64,000 nt of DNA from Parastagonospora avenae f. sp. tritici 18332-5 (lineage: Eukaryota; Ascomycota; Dothideomycetes; Pleosporales; Phaeosphaeriaceae). Under the pieces are notes generated by a model, which saw only the letters and a list, made by a program, of their open reading frames with translations, was not told the DNA's origin and made no database searches. This document shows positions 33,884 through 46,412 of the stretch, in pieces (within the stretch, counting starts at the first letter, position 1; every line of letters begins with the position of its first letter). The stretch is from the NCBI GenBank assembly GCA_022559985.1, contig JAFJTR010000106.1:28036-92035 (forward strand), written 5' to 3'. The position numbers and the translations under genes were made by a program.

Positions 33884-34766
33884 ATGGCACCACGCAAGAA
33901 GACTGAGGAGAAGGCGTCGGCGAACGAGGCAGCGGATATGGTTCTGCATTACTTGCGTAAGTCACTCACTTCGGACGCGTCGAGGAAGCGTGATTGATGT
34001 CGGCGTGCTGACAGTAAACAGGCAAGCAAAATCGACCATACTCGGCGATTGATGTTTCTGCGAATCTGCATAATAAGGTTACGAAAGGTATGCGTTGATG
34101 AGGTCGTGGAAATACGCCACACCATCTCTCCAATACTCAACCCGCCCATCCACTGACACCACCATCACAGCCGCCGCAGCAAAAGTCCTCAAAGACCTCC
34201 ATGAGCAGAAGCAGATCGAAGGCCGCCCAGCTGGTAAGTTACCCTCCTACTCACATCTGACCATCCACTAACACACGCCAGGCAAGCAGATAGTCTACCA
34301 CGCCATCCAAGTAAACTACCACCACCCACATCACCCATCATCTCACTAACCTCCCCCAAAGGACCCCTCCGACTCCTGTACGCCCGAACAACTCTCCGCC
34401 CTCGAATCCCTCACCACCGACCTCCGCAACAAAACCGTGCACCTAACCAGCACTGCCAAGATCCTACGCTCCTCCCTCTCCTCCCTCAACTCCTCGCTCA
34501 GCACCGCTGACCTCGTGTCCAACGTGCACGCGCTCGAGGCCGAGAAGGCGGAAATCTTGATGCGCTTGCAGAGTTTGAAAGAGGGCAAGGCGAAGAAAGT
34601 GACGAAAGAGCAGCGCGAGGAGGTGGAGCGGGAATGGAAGAGGGCGGTGGCCGTGGCGAAGAGGAGGGAGAGAGTGTGTAGGGAGGTTTGGGGGTATATT
34701 GAGGATCAGGTGCCGGATAAGGAGGCGCGGGGGGAGTTGAGGGAGGGGTTGGGATTGGATGAGTAG
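33884..34766 (+). CDS. HOP2: HOP2/TBPIP meiotic recombination protein
   Basis: Five exons: 33884-33956, 34022-34087, 34171-34233, 34282-34310, 34362-34766; 211 aa. All introns are short (48-83 nt) with clear GT/AG ends. The first part is a winged helix split over four exons: ADMVLHYLRKQNRPYSAIDV, SANLHNKVTKAAAAKVLKDL, HEQKQIEGRPAGKQIVYHAIQ. This is the signature of Hop2/TBPIP. A coiled coil follows (LSSLNSSLSTADLVSNVHAL, EAEKAEILMRLQSLKEGK) and a C-terminal basic helix region ending in GLGLDE. Hop2 with Mnd1 helps Dmc1/Rad51 pair homologous chromosomes in meiosis. The gene starts 253 bp after the AAA gene and converges with ATG22, suggesting the organism keeps meiotic genes; that does not prove sexual reproduction. 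Confidence 0.92.
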
Positions 34767-35031
34767 GGTATGTGACGTGGTGAGAGGAGGTATTGTAGGA
34801 TGTGGTGCGAGATGCTATGGTGATGGGGGATGAAGACATGTTCAATGATTTCACGAGCAAGATGATGGACGGAGCAAAGTGTTGCGAAGTGCTTCAAGCC
34901 CATATTATGTCATATACCTGCATCCAATCTTCCAATCCAATGCAAAAAAAACTCATCTTGTCCATGCATCCGTGGAAATCCAACATAGCCCAAACGCCGC
35001 CATATGCAAAACATCGAAGAAATGCCACCGC

Positions 35032-37441
35032 TCAAGAACGCTGATACGAAAAACTCTCCTCCAACCCCTCTCTCACATCCCGCGAGAGAGTCTCCTCTTC
35101 GCCCTCCTCATCCACCGCCACAAACGCCTCGTCCCTTAGCCTACTCAATTCCTCAAGTTTCCTTGCTAGCGCCGACCCCTCCTCGCGGCCGCGCTCGACG
35201 TTGACGAACAACATGATTGGAAACGGCAGCCCGACGAGGACGGCCAGGAACCAAAACGCCTGGAATCTCATATCAGTGTACATTCAACCTCGCGTTTAGG
35301 AATTGTGCAGGGCAACATACCGGCCTAATCTCCCCGCAGCGATCCGTAATCGCGCCGACAATCGCGGGTCCAAAAACACTACTCCCCTTATCCGTAATGG
35401 CATACAGCGCGTAAAACTGCGCCTCATAACCCCTGGGAATGAGCTCGCCGAATAAACTGCGACAATACGACGACAAGCCGCCGAGGACGAAGCCGTACAC
35501 GGCGCCGAGCGGGTACATCTCCCACTGCTGCTGCAGCCCCAGATAGCCCAGGCGCTGCACAGCGGGAAGGTACCCGAGCAGGCCGTAGAGCGGGATTAAT
35601 TCGAAGAGGAAGATGCAGCAGAGGATCGTCTGGACGGGGGTGAGGCGGCAGAAGGACGAGAGGCGCGACCAAGTGACAGCGCCGAGGACGCCGGAGAGGG
35701 TGGCGATGACGTTTATGAGGGCGAGCATGGCGTAGCTCATTCCCAGCGTTGTTTTTGCGAACAAGACTGCTGTGCCGGAGACGGTGGCTATGCTATCTGA
35801 TAAAAGGAACCACGCGGTGAGGAAGAGGAGGACGTCTTTGAGGAGGCGCGCGTGCATGGCTGTGCGAGCGAGGGCTTTCCACGAGTACGTGAAATATGCG
35901 AGACCAGTGCGGAAATTGCTCGTTTGCGGCGCGAGATGTAAGGGAGGTCCGGGGCGTGGACGCAGCCAGCGCGCGGTGGGGATGGTGAAGAGGAACCACC
36001 ACAGCCCGATGATGAAGAGGACGAGGCGTAGGCCAAAGTTGGAGGATTGGAAGAGGATGACGATGATGATGCCCATTGTTTGCACGAGCAGCGCGGCGAT
36101 GTACCCGATTGCGATGCCGTAGGAGGAGATCTTGGTGGAGAGGGCGAGTTCTTGGGATGGGGCGGTCGAGGTCTTTACGCGTGGGGAGGTCAGAGAGGCG
36201 CGAGAGGGGAGGAGTGCGGTTGTTGCGTCTGCAGATTCATTCTCGCGCTGGGAGAGGTGGTTTGCCCATCGTGCTTCGTGCTCGACACGCTCTTGAGTGG
36301 GAGTTTGGGAGTCGTCTTCCTCGTCGCTTACGTAGGAGGTATCGGCGCTGGACTCTGGGTAGCGGACGGTTGGATGGAAGCGGACGAGCAGTGGGAGGAA
36401 GCTGTTCAGCAGTACGAAGCTTGCGCCGAAGCATGTGTTTGAGATGATTGCAAGCACTGCGCCGAGGAGGTAGACTTTGGGTACGACGGGGAGGAACAGC
36501 ATGGTCGCTATACTGCCAACGAAGGCAAACCATAAAAGGAACGTCTTCCTGAATCTGCCGTGGTCTGCTGCGCCGCTCATGCTGATGATCAGGAGCGCCT
36601 GTATCAGCACCGAGATGCTGAACGTGTACATGGCGAAGCTGGCCGTGTTGATCTCAATGCCCAGGATGTGCACCACACATTGTCCCTTCTCTGGGCTCGG
36701 CCTCAAGAGTGCTTCAAAGGAGCTGGCAGAGAAGGAGGGTGTGATGGGCTTGGGGGCCCTGCATGGTGTGGTGCGGTCGGAAAGAAGGACGCCATTTTCG
36801 CGCGCAAGTTGTTCGAGGGTGACGGGAATGAAGCTGCCGATTCCACAGACTACGAAGACCTTGGAGTTGTTAGCCGAGGGTTGGGAGTGAAGCTATGGAA
36901 GCTGTCTAGCTACTGGCGCAACAACAGCCTAGGTTGCGCAGATAGACAAGGATACAATCGCATCTCGCGCGTATTGTAGCCTGACTAAGGTAGCATTTCT
37001 AAACAGTTTCGGGTGCAATTCTGCGAAGTCTGATCATCCTCTCCCATGGCAGGCAACGTGCAGTAGCTTGGACCCTGAGTGAAGCTTGCCAGGACGACGC
37101 GCACATGGTGCAGGTAGATGGAAAGGAATCGTGAAGCGCGAAGATTATGCCATGAACAGTGAAGAAAGAAGCTTTACCTCAGCAGCCCATCCGTACATGT
37201 AGAAGCCCGACAGCTCCTTGTTGCTGGTCAACCTAGTGTCTTCGCCCTCGTACTGCGGGGAGTCGGCGCTGGACTCCATATCGTAGCTGGGGTCGGACAG
37301 ACTCTGCTCATCATCTGCCTCGTTGGATTGCGAAGAAAGCGGGATCGAGAGCTTCGAATTGTTGGAGTCGTCGGTCTGACCTCTCATGAGCTGGGGTCGG
37401 TACGGCTCGAAGTCGCCGATTCGAGGCACGCGCGGGACCAT
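35032..37441 (-). CDS. ATG22: Autophagy-related protein 22, vacuolar efflux permease
   Basis: Exons complement(37178-37441), complement(35321-36859), complement(35032-35259); 676 aa. Atg22 is an MFS-like 11-12 TM protein of the vacuole membrane that exports amino acids released by autophagic breakdown. Family markers: SNKELSGFYMYGWAAE at the end of exon 1, then VFVVCGIGSFIPVTLEQLAR opening exon 2, GIEINTASFAMYTFSISVLIQ, GASFVLLNSFLPLLVRFHP, and the C-terminal QFYALYAITDKGSSVFGPAIVG before the last exon (AFWFLAVLVGLPFPIMLFVNVERG). The first intron (36860-37177, 318 nt) is long; the second is 61 nt. A hydrophilic loop of about 90 residues after the second TM group carries TPTQERVEHEARW, typical of the family. 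It converges with HOP2, with 265 bp between stop codons. Confidence 0.93.
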
Positions 37442-38761
37442 GGCGAGGAGGGAACGCTAATTGGGTGGGCATGTGCGTCACCGCTGAGACATGGCAGGCA
37501 CACGGGGCGGCGAGGTCAGAGACGCTCGCGATGGCATTCAAAGGCGGCGGCCCCGGGAGTTCAGTCAAGTCAGGTGAAGAAGCTGGGGAAGCGCCGAGCA
37601 GCGAAGTGGAGAGTATGGGGGGTTAGGCCGTGTGGGTGGATAGGGTGCGATAGACTGATGGACATGGTGCATGACCTGCCTGGACATCTGATAATTGTCT
37701 AGTCGCGATTGAGGCAGGCCCATGATGGATGGGATTGCTGGGCATCATTCGGCCTTGAATCGATACATGCAACCGCAGTTACTGCTATCTCGGGAGTGCC
37801 GGCCGCTGTGTACCTGTGTCCCCGCTTGCACAATACTACACCTTGTATGTGTACCTAGCCCGGTTTCTAGCATGCAGAAGGTAGTTCCTATAGGCCTTTG
37901 CAACCATGTTCGAGTTGCAAGCTTGTTTTTTTAATTTGTAAAATGGAAATGCAAATGCTTGCCGGAGAAGAAACACCTGTGCACCTCCACATGAAGGTGT
38001 ACACATGGGCCACGTGAGAGCCAGGTGCATGGCTAAACTGGGAAGCAACGATCCTGGGCCTGTATGACGCGATAGATCAGCAAACTTTGGAAGAAAGACC
38101 GAGCAAAAGTGAAATAATGTTCTGAAACATAAACCGAGACCCGGGACGTCTTCAAACAAACACATTTCAGCGATGGCGGCAAGCGGTCCCGTCGTGGCTA
38201 CAGGCGGGCGTTTGTTAGCTGCAGGGCATCAGGCTTGGGCCGTGGGTCTCTCGCCAAGACTCGGCGTGCCTGACGCAGCTCCTTCCATTCCTCCACATCA
38301 CCACCACAACCGCTGTCGCGCGCCTGCCCATCACCGCCTGGAGCGCATACGAACCGACACTCGAGCGCGATCCCGTCGCCGAACCCGCTGGCATCAAAAT
38401 CCAACAATGCGATAAACGACCCATCGACTTTCTTTGACCCGCTCCTTCCGACCTGATCCTTTTCACCTGCGCTTGCCTTCCGTTCACGTCACTCGTTCCT
38501 CCGCCCTTACGCTCTTAATCAGCAACTCACCAACTTTACCGCGCGACTATAACCTTCGACTTTTACCACCAACGCCCCACCGCTCGCCGACACGCGCAAC
38601 CACGACCACCTCGCGCGCAACACGCTGCTAAACCAAGAGACCCACTTCTCCTTCACAGGCGCATCAACCACAACGCTTTGGGAAACATTCACCATCACCG
38701 AAGCCACTCCGGAGAGGGCAGCGGCGAGCGCGTCGGTGGGCTGTAGGAAGGGGGTCGTACT
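37442..38761. other. 1.3-kb divergent promoter region of ATG22 and MED14
   Basis: The start codons of ATG22 (leftward) and MED14 (rightward) bound this stretch. Small frames (for example 38173-38415) lack domains and may be upstream ORFs in a long MED14 leader. No RNA gene seen. Confidence 0.4.
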
Positions 38762-41700
38762 ATGCCAGGCAGACTCGTCATGAATCAAGACTCTGGCGCC
38801 GCTGCGGGTTTGGGCAATGCAGAAAACAAGAAGCGCAGCTTCGAGGGCAAAATGGTGAATGGAGAGCCCAGGACTGCGCCGGGCACGCCCACGGTCAACC
38901 GAGTGCCCTCCACAGGACCCGGCAGCGCACCGGCGGTCTCTGCACCGTTGGTTCCCACGCCTGACGCGCTTGCAGAACTGCCGCCCGAAATCGCGCACAT
39001 CTCGCAGGTGCACTACCACCCGCTTTCTACGCTTCTGTTGCGCATATCACAGGAAACGTACAATGATCTCTCCGAAGCCCTCCAGGCTATGGCGCAGATG
39101 CCGCTCGCCCCCCAGACGAACGGTGTTATGATGAACGGAGCAGGAGCGCATCGCAACGCCCAAGAGAATGAAGAGGTAAATCGGCGAAAAAAGCTGCTTC
39201 TCATGAAGTTTGCACAAGACAACCGAGCCAAATTCATCAAACTGCTAGTACTCACAGAATGGGGCAAGAAGTCATCTGCCAACGTGGCCAGGCTTATCGA
39301 TTTATACTCTTGGGCAACGGCGCAAAGGGAACACGTCGACTTCTTACCTGGCGCGATCGAGGCAATCAAAATCTACACCAATGCTGCTGCCGAGCGGAAC
39401 CCAGATATCGCAACCGCAATCGAAATTCTGTCAACTGGCAAAGCGCCATGGATGCCATCCCTAGGCTACATTCCCCCAGAGCCGATATCGCCAGAGGAGG
39501 CTCTCAAACTCCTTCGATATGTCAATACTACCATGTCAATACGGCTAAATGTCCACGAATCTCTTCCACGGCACCTGCAGGACTGGCGGATAGAATCTGG
39601 GCGCACCACATTCGTCATGGGCAAAGAGCTGGAGTTTGATGTCATATCGTTTTCCGAAGACACTTCGGAACAATGGTGGCTTGTTGACCTACGATTGCTC
39701 TTTTCCCCGGCGCCGACGATTAAAGTAAACAGCCATTTCTTCGAACGCGTACAGATGCAGGCCAACGCAATCTCGCAAGAGAAGGGTCTCGTCGGCCTGT
39801 TCGACTTTTTCAACAACTTCGTACTTACGCATAAGATCTCCGTCCTTCGCTCACAGGCCCTAGCGCTTGTGAGGTCAGCGTGGGCAGGCTCACTAAAAGT
39901 TGAGAACGTCCACCGCGAGCTCGTGGTCTCGTACTGGACCGACCGGCCTACAAAAAAGAACTGGATTGAACTTGGTATTTCGAAAAACAATACTGGAAAA
40001 GGAAAGTCGTCATGGCGAGGGCAAGCTCTGCCATCTCTCAACATGCGCTGGTTCCGCCAAGGCGTGGAAGTGAAGGACTTCAAGATAGAACTTGACTGGC
40101 ACAACTTATCACTCGAACGCATCATCAAGCGCATCATCGCGCGCCACGCTAGCGACATCTTACGATCGACCCATGAGAGCCTCAACCCGCAACTTGTTGC
40201 GCGATCAAGCTTGTCAGACTCTGAGCCGGCAGACTGCAAGCTTCAAGTGTCCTTGGGGACTAGCGGCAATGCGGTAACCTTGTCTCTAGAACCAGTTACT
40301 GGAAGCTACATCTTACAGCCCGCCACACATGTGACGGCGAGAGCGGAACATGCGTTCAATCAAGGCAGGGAGCCGAAGGTCATGGCTAACATATTGACTG
40401 AAGTCTTGGCACAGACTCTACACGAGCTTGTGCAGAAATATGCGCAACAGCTTGGATGGCACAACCTTAACCGACTAGCCCTCCCTTCAGATAGTATGAA
40501 ATCTGCTGTGAAGTTGGCCGTCATCCGGTATGCCCTGTACACGCCACGGGGCTGGTCATCGACCTGGGCTTTGGGAAATGTGGTAGACGCTACTGGCAGT
40601 TCATGGTGGATCTTCGAAATCGGGAAGAATAGCACAGCCGTTGAGCATGCTGAGCAGATCAGAATGGACCGCCCGGATGGAAGCACACTGGCAATTACTC
40701 GCAGCACCTTGGCCAGTCTGGAGCGAGTAGCTGTGCAACTCCTGTCCGCTCGTATCACGATCCGGCAACTGGAGAAGGAGAAGAAGCAATACAGTCTACG
40801 GTATGAGCTCGGACAGCAAAAGACTACGGCTCAGACAGAACGCGTTACTAGAGGTCTGGTGCTACACGTGCATACGAACGACGTTTTGACATCGCCGCCT
40901 GGAGAACAGCCTTGGCTCGAGTCAAACCTTGCCATAATATGTCAGGGGTTCCGGACTGGGGATCGTACTATCTGGCACATTGTGGCAGGAAAGATGAAGA
41001 TGTCTGTCGCTGCAGATATGCAAAAGCTGATGGCTGCTTCACCACAGAAAGGCTTCAAGTTTTCGGCTGATGGCAACTTCAGGATACTCCTGTCGACCCC
41101 CTTTGGACAAGATATTCTTGGCGACCTACGAGGACGACTACGAGATGTTAATCGCCTTCGTTCCTTTGCGACGACCCTCCAGAAGCGTGAGATGCGCCTG
41201 GGTTCCTCATCGCTACAGCGCGTAGAGTTCCAATACGGCCCTTCGTCGCATGTCGCCGCTGTCAGCTTTGGTGCGGAGAAGGAGATTGCTATCGAGATGT
41301 CGCACAAGAATCCACACCACCGTGTTCACAAGATGCTCACAGACATTGCCAACAGCCACAACCAGCAACTCCCGGGCATCTTCAGTGGTGACGCCAACGG
41401 TCTGGATCGCTTCTGCACTACGCTTTTGGTCACGCGCCCTTTGGTGACTGCGCTCCAAGCTCTCGATGCGAACAATGCCAACGTCAACGCACGAAATCCA
41501 GCTACCCACGTCCACTCCCTTTTCAAGTACAGGCTCGCCTACGAGAATCCGGTATGCACCTTCGACGTCCGTGTACAGCCAAAGGACGACAAGGTGTACT
41601 GGTTCATTGAAGACAACATGAAGAAGCACACTCCCGATCTACGACCAACGCCTGAAAGGAATCCAACGCACCAGAGGCTGGAGAATCTGCAGGAGAAGCT

Positions 41701-41925
41701 TAAGGAGTTCTTCTCGAGCAAGGGCGAGCGATGGTTCGGCACAAGGAACGGCCTTGTCGCAGATATCGACGGCGTAGGCGAAGCGCTCAGTAAACTCAAC
41801 GAGTGCGTCTTGAGCTGTACCATGGAAGGCGGATACAAAGCTCCTCCCCCACTGGTACTTCCCGCTGCACAACCACAAGCACAGCAACCCCATGCGCAAC
41901 AACCGCAAATGGCTGGCCAACAGCA

Positions 41926-41958
<33 letters not shown>

Positions 41959-42154
41959 AATAGCCAACCAACAACGACTGCAGCAACAAGCTCGCCAACA
42001 ACAGGCTCAACAGCAAGGCCAGCGGAGACCGCCACAGCCAAATCAACAGCAAAACGGCCGACCGCAGATGCAGAACGGTCGACCACCGCAGCAGCCGCAG
42101 GGCAGGCCGAACGGTAGACCCGGTCAAGGACAGGATGTGATTACGATCGACTAG
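38762..42154 (+). CDS. MED14: Mediator complex subunit 14 (Rgr1)
   Basis: Single exon, 1130 aa. MED14 is the backbone that links head, middle and tail modules of Mediator, the coactivator between transcription factors and RNA polymerase II. The N-terminal MED14 domain is clear: LAELPPEIAHISQVHYHPLS, NRRKKLLLMKFAQDNRAKFI, KLLVLTEWGKKSSANVARLI, then an NVHESLPRHLQDWRIESGR block. The middle and tail extend to about residue 1040 with no break. The C-terminus is Gln-rich and disordered, with a 14-residue poly-Gln tract near residues 1053-1066 and an Asn/Gly/Arg/Pro-rich end. The ATG at 38762 fits the leader; in-frame Met at residue 7 is also possible. Confidence 0.93.
41918..41959 (+). repeat. CAG/CAA tract coding 14 glutamines in MED14
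   Basis: A 42-bp run of CAG with CAA interruptions codes an unbroken poly-Gln tract in the C-terminal tail. The interruptions should stabilise it, but length variation between strains is plausible. Confidence 0.9.
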
Positions 42155-42426
42155 TAGTCGACTTATGCGTGGGTGGGCTATTCTTTTTTGTAGATTCGAC
42201 CAGTTGGTCGAACTCTAAGCGTGCAAAATGTGTAATTTCTATCGAATATTTGATACTCTATCTGGCGGTTCTTTTTCATGTGTATTGTTCTTATTCGAAG
42301 GTAGACGAGCACCTAGGCTAGCAGATTGGGTGGGCATGGGTTGACTTAGAAGGTTGAAACGATATGGAATGACGAGTCGAGTCGAGAATCAAACATATAT
42401 CTCAAACACTCCAAGGTCTACACTAC

Positions 42427-43896
42427 CTACACCTTCACTTCCTCAACATCCCCACTCCGCGTCACAATTATATCCGCCAACTCCACCTCCCCATCCCCCT
42501 CCCCCCTCCCGCGATCAAACATGCGCCCAATCTCCTCCAAACTCAAATCCTTCGTCTCAGGCACCAAAAACCACACAAACGCAATAACCCCACACAGCAC
42601 ACCCACATAGACGAGATAATACCGCCACGCAATCTCCTGCAGCGCAATGGGGTTGACGAACTGGTTGAAACAGACGGCCACGGCCTGACTGACCCAGAAC
42701 ACGCTCGTGCCCTTTGTGCGGATGTGCGCGGGCCAGATCTCGTTGACGTAGAGAATGGGGATGGGCGTGAGGCCGATGACGTACCCGCCGAAGAAGAGGA
42801 AGAGCGAGATTATCACGGCGATGCCGTAGCGGGGTGTTGAGGTGGTGGTGTAGAGGTAGGAGAAGAGGGTGACGAGCAGCATGAATAAGAGCATGGTGGA
42901 TGTGGATGTTAGGAAGAGGCGGCGGCGGCCGAAGACGTTGCTGAGCAAAGAGGATATGATGGCGATGACGAAGGTGTAGATTTGCAGAGAGCCGTTTATG
43001 GATTGTTGGGTTAGCGGGGAGGAGATGCCGATTGTGGCGAGGACGGGGGCAAGATAAAATGAAATGACGCCATTTCCGACCCATTGCGTGCTCACGCCGA
43101 TGATGATGCTGATGAGCAGACGTCGGCGGTGGCCCGGGGTCGAGTAAAGTGTTGACCAAGGGGAAGTCAGGGGTTGGGATGAAGTCGAAGCAGCGAGATG
43201 TGCGATTTCAACCAACACGCCTATATCCTCCGGATTCCCATCCGCATGGTATTTGACCAGTATCGCCCTGGCCTCGTTCACGCGCGACCGGCGATAAAGC
43301 CACACAGGACTCTCGGGACACCAGTATATCAGCAGGACCTGCGCGGCCGCCCAGAAGGCTTGCACGGCGACAGGGATGCGCCAACTCCACTCGCTCGCGT
43401 GCATCTTGAGGCAGAAGAAACTCGTCCACGCGCAGGCGATGGCGCCCAGGAACCAACACGTGTTGAACAGCGCGCCGGCGACGCTGCGCTGCCGGGGGAG
43501 CGCGAGTTCAATGACGAGCGCCGCTGCGCTGATCGTGCTGAACATACTCGCAAACCCCACCCACATCCTGCACAGCAGGAAGGGGACGTAGCTCTTGCTC
43601 GCGACCTGGCCCGCGAAACCGGCGAGCATGGCTGCGTTTCCCAATTGGATAGCGCGGCGGCGGCCGAAGCGCTCGCTGACGAAGGGCGCGGGGAAGAAGG
43701 AGGCGATGCAGCCGATTGAGTGGGCAGAAGTGAGCAGGCCGAGTTGGAGGGGGGAGATGCGCATTGAGGAGGAGAAGAGGGGGTTGGAGAGCAGCGCGGA
43801 GATGAGCGAGGAGATGTAGCCGTTGGATATGGCGCCGAGGTAGCAGGATATAAGGAGGAAGTTTAGGGGGCGGAGATGCGGACGGGAGAGGGTCAT
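42427..43896 (-). CDS. MFS sugar porter family transporter
   Basis: Single exon, 489 aa, about 12 predicted membrane segments. Sugar-porter marks: FGRRRAIQLGNAAMLAG after TM2, the PESPVWLYRRSRVNEAR motif in the central loop, FGRRRLFLTSTS in the second half, FNQFVNPIALQEIAWRYYLV, and PETKDLSLEEIGRMFD at the C-terminus (family PETKGLSLEEI). It therefore belongs to the fungal hexose/lactose-type MFS transporters in the plasma membrane; the sugar cannot be told from sequence. Divergent to the amidase gene and convergent with MED14 (272 bp between stop codons). Confidence 0.9.
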   Translation of the reverse strand: MTLSRPHLRPLNFLLISCYLGAISNGYISSLISALLSNPLFSSSMRISPLQLGLLTSAHSIGCIASFFPAPFVSERFGRRRAIQLGNAAMLAGFAGQVASKSYVPFLLCRMWVGFASMFSTISAAALVIELALPRQRSVAGALFNTCWFLGAIACAWTSFFCLKMHASEWSWRIPVAVQAFWAAAQVLLIYWCPESPVWLYRRSRVNEARAILVKYHADGNPEDIGVLVEIAHLAASTSSQPLTSPWSTLYSTPGHRRRLLISIIIGVSTQWVGNGVISFYLAPVLATIGISSPLTQQSINGSLQIYTFVIAIISSLLSNVFGRRRLFLTSTSTMLLFMLLVTLFSYLYTTTSTPRYGIAVIISLFLFFGGYVIGLTPIPILYVNEIWPAHIRTKGTSVFWVSQAVAVCFNQFVNPIALQEIAWRYYLVYVGVLCGVIAFVWFLVPETKDLSLEEIGRMFDRGRGEGDGEVELADIIVTRSGDVEEVKV

Positions 43897-44570
43897 GGTG
43901 AAGGATTGAAGAAAAGATGAAGGAGAATCTTAGGTTCGAAGCAGATCATGAAGAGAAAAGGACTCTAGAAACTTGGGAGATGCATCCACCGTGACAGTCA
44001 TGATAAACATCATACCCCCTCGCCCATAAAACCCCTTCTTCGTACCACTTCGGCCCTACATTAGTCGTGTATGTAGCACATGATCGTACCTGTTGAAGCG
44101 GTGAGTCGCGGAAGCTAAACGTGAAGCCGAACGGATCCAGGGAAACATTCCGAGCGGTGGTGAGGTTGCAAAAGGCAACGATGTCCATGGCGGAACATGT
44201 CCCGAAAGCCGACACGAGTCTTTTAGGATCGTGCACGCAGGAACGATGGTCCGGTAGGGTGACGTCGAACGCACAGACCTCACGTACCCCCACTTACCGA
44301 ATTCAGGGTCGCTGAAGGCTGGTGTAAATGGTCGTCGGACGTGGCAAGGACTCCGGAGGATTTTGCATTCTTCCGAGGATGTGTAAGAGGGGCAGGCGTG
44401 ATAAGCTATCAGCTCATAGCTCCACTGCGGCTCATTGTTGCCGACATGGATGGTGCTTATCTCCGAATGTAAAGAGACGGGTATATTAATACTCATGTGC
44501 ATGCTAGAGAGCAACGAGGAGTTGAATACTAGAGTCGTGAAAAGTCTGTGTGATTAGACCATCTGAAAAC
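43897..44570. other. Divergent promoter region, MFS transporter and amidase
   Basis: 674 bp with no supported gene. The 5' end of the amidase is unclear, so an undetected small first exon could lie here. Confidence 0.4.
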
Positions 44571-46402
44571 ATGTCGGTAGTATTTTTGAGTACTGGCCCA
44601 CCAACAGGTACTTCAACCCGACGTTTATCAGTACGCAACTAACTGAATCTCAAGTCGATGCCGAAGAATTGCGCTCTGTAGCAAAGACGTACGGTGTTGT
44701 TGTGGGCGAACAGGAAGAAGAGCACTACCGTCATTTATTGAATGGCCTGGATGCTACATCAGCAGCTATCGATGCTCTTCCAGCGTACATAGACCCTCGA
44801 CTGCTTCCGGATGCAACAACGCTTCCTCGCACGTATCAAAAAGTAGCTGGTGATGTGCAGAATAACCCGCTGAATTCTTGGAGCCACCAGACGGTAATTG
44901 CGTCAAAGAAGTCAGTGGACTCAAGACTAGCTGGAAAGACGATCGCGGTCAAAGACAATGTATCGATTGCCGGCGTGCCATTGACTGGCGGTACCTTCCC
45001 AGAGTTATTGACCGGAAAGAGTAATTACCCCATTCCGCAGATCGATGCCGTAGTAGTGAAACGCGTTCTGGAAAGTGGTGGCACGATCAAAGGCAGTGCA
45101 AACTGTGAGCACTTTTCCATGAGCCCGTTGTCCTTCACATCGGCGTCTGGGCCTGTGCACAATGCTTGGCTTCGAGGGTACACGACTGGTGGGTCTTCGA
45201 GTGGCTGTGGCGCGATGGTCGCTGCTGGACAAGTCCGAGCTTGGAGGAGGAAGAATGGCCTCGAGCCCAATGACAAAGAGCTTGGAGAGAGTGTCGATAT
45301 GGCCATTGGTGGAGACCAAGGCGGTTCGATTCGCATTCCAGCCGCATATGCTGGTATCTACGGGCTGAAGCCTACCCACGGCCTGATACCGTATACAGGT
45401 ATAATAAGCTTGCTGCCGCTGGTTGATCATACCGGACCAATGACTACGAGTCTGGAGGATAATGCGCTACTGCTATCCGTCCTGGCTGGCTATGACGGCA
45501 TTGATCCAAGATGCACGCCAGAGACACCGCTGCGACAGAACGTGCTCAACTACCCAGCCTTGTTTGAAGAGTGGCGGACGGAAAAGGAGGTGAATGGAGC
45601 GTGGACGCCGAGCAGTGCAGGCAAAGGCTTGCGCGTTGCGATTATCAAGGAAGGCCTCGATGTTCTTGGACTGTCAGATGATGTAAAGAGCGTATTTCAT
45701 AATGCAGTGGCTCAATTCCAAGCAATCGGAGCCAGTGTTGAGGAAGTCTCGATTCCCATGCATACTCTCGGACCCGCCATCTGGACTGTTATCTCGCGAC
45801 CGTTCATTGTAAGTAACGGCTTGCAGAACCGACCAACGCCATTCTTGCAGTATGCCATGCCAGAAGTAACACCACCACCATTCGACCAGAAGGCGTTTGA
45901 GACTTTGAACAAGTACAATCCTGCGGTTGCGAACATGTTCTTCAACTCGGCATTTATGAACGAAAAGGGGGATGCGAACATTGCACTAGCAAAGGCAATG
46001 GGACATGTCCAACAACTGCGCGACGCATATGACGAGGTTCTGAAGGAATACGACATCCTCTTGACTCCAGTGAACCCACGCGTGGGAAGCAAGCATCCCG
46101 ACCTATCGGCAGACGTGGGCAAGAAGATGGAACCCGCTATCGGAGCGACACTGAACACTTGTCAATTCAATGTCACTGGCCGTGAGTATGCACCAATCCT
46201 CGGTAAGATGAAAAGCTCACCCTGCACAGATCCAGCGCTGTCGATGCCTGCTGGCTGGGCCAAGGCTCCAGACGGTCCTGGTATGTTACCAGTAGGGGTA
46301 CAGCTTGTCGCAAAGAGATTCGACGAGATGAGCATCTTCAAAGCTGCCGCTGCCTGGGAGGTTGCTGGCAAAGGACTGGAAAGATGGAACGGACAGCTGT
46401 AA
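44571..46402 (+). CDS. Amidase signature family enzyme, 5' end uncertain
   Basis: An amidase with a full Ser-cisSer-Lys triad: Lys in TIAVKDNVSIAG, the cis-Ser in GYTTGGSSSGCGAMVAAGQ and the nucleophile Ser in GGDQGGSIRIPAAYAG. The following text (YGLKPTHGLIPYTGIISLLP, VDHTGPMTTSLEDNALLLSV) is typical. These enzymes hydrolyse carboxamides; the substrate is unknown. The start is a problem. The coding frame is open from 44567 (after a TGA at 44564) and reads GSIFEYWPTNRYFNPTFIS upstream of the obvious amidase text, but has no ATG until about residue 180. An ATG at 44571 sits in the right place yet in another frame, as if one base were missing after it. The gene may be frameshifted at codon 2, use a missed first exon, or contain a sequencing error. 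Confidence 0.8.
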
Positions 46403-46412
46403 TTGGCCGCAA

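Noticed and set aside
43946..44514. Minus-strand frames between the MFS gene and the amidase
   Set aside because: No domain or splice support; sits in a divergent promoter region.
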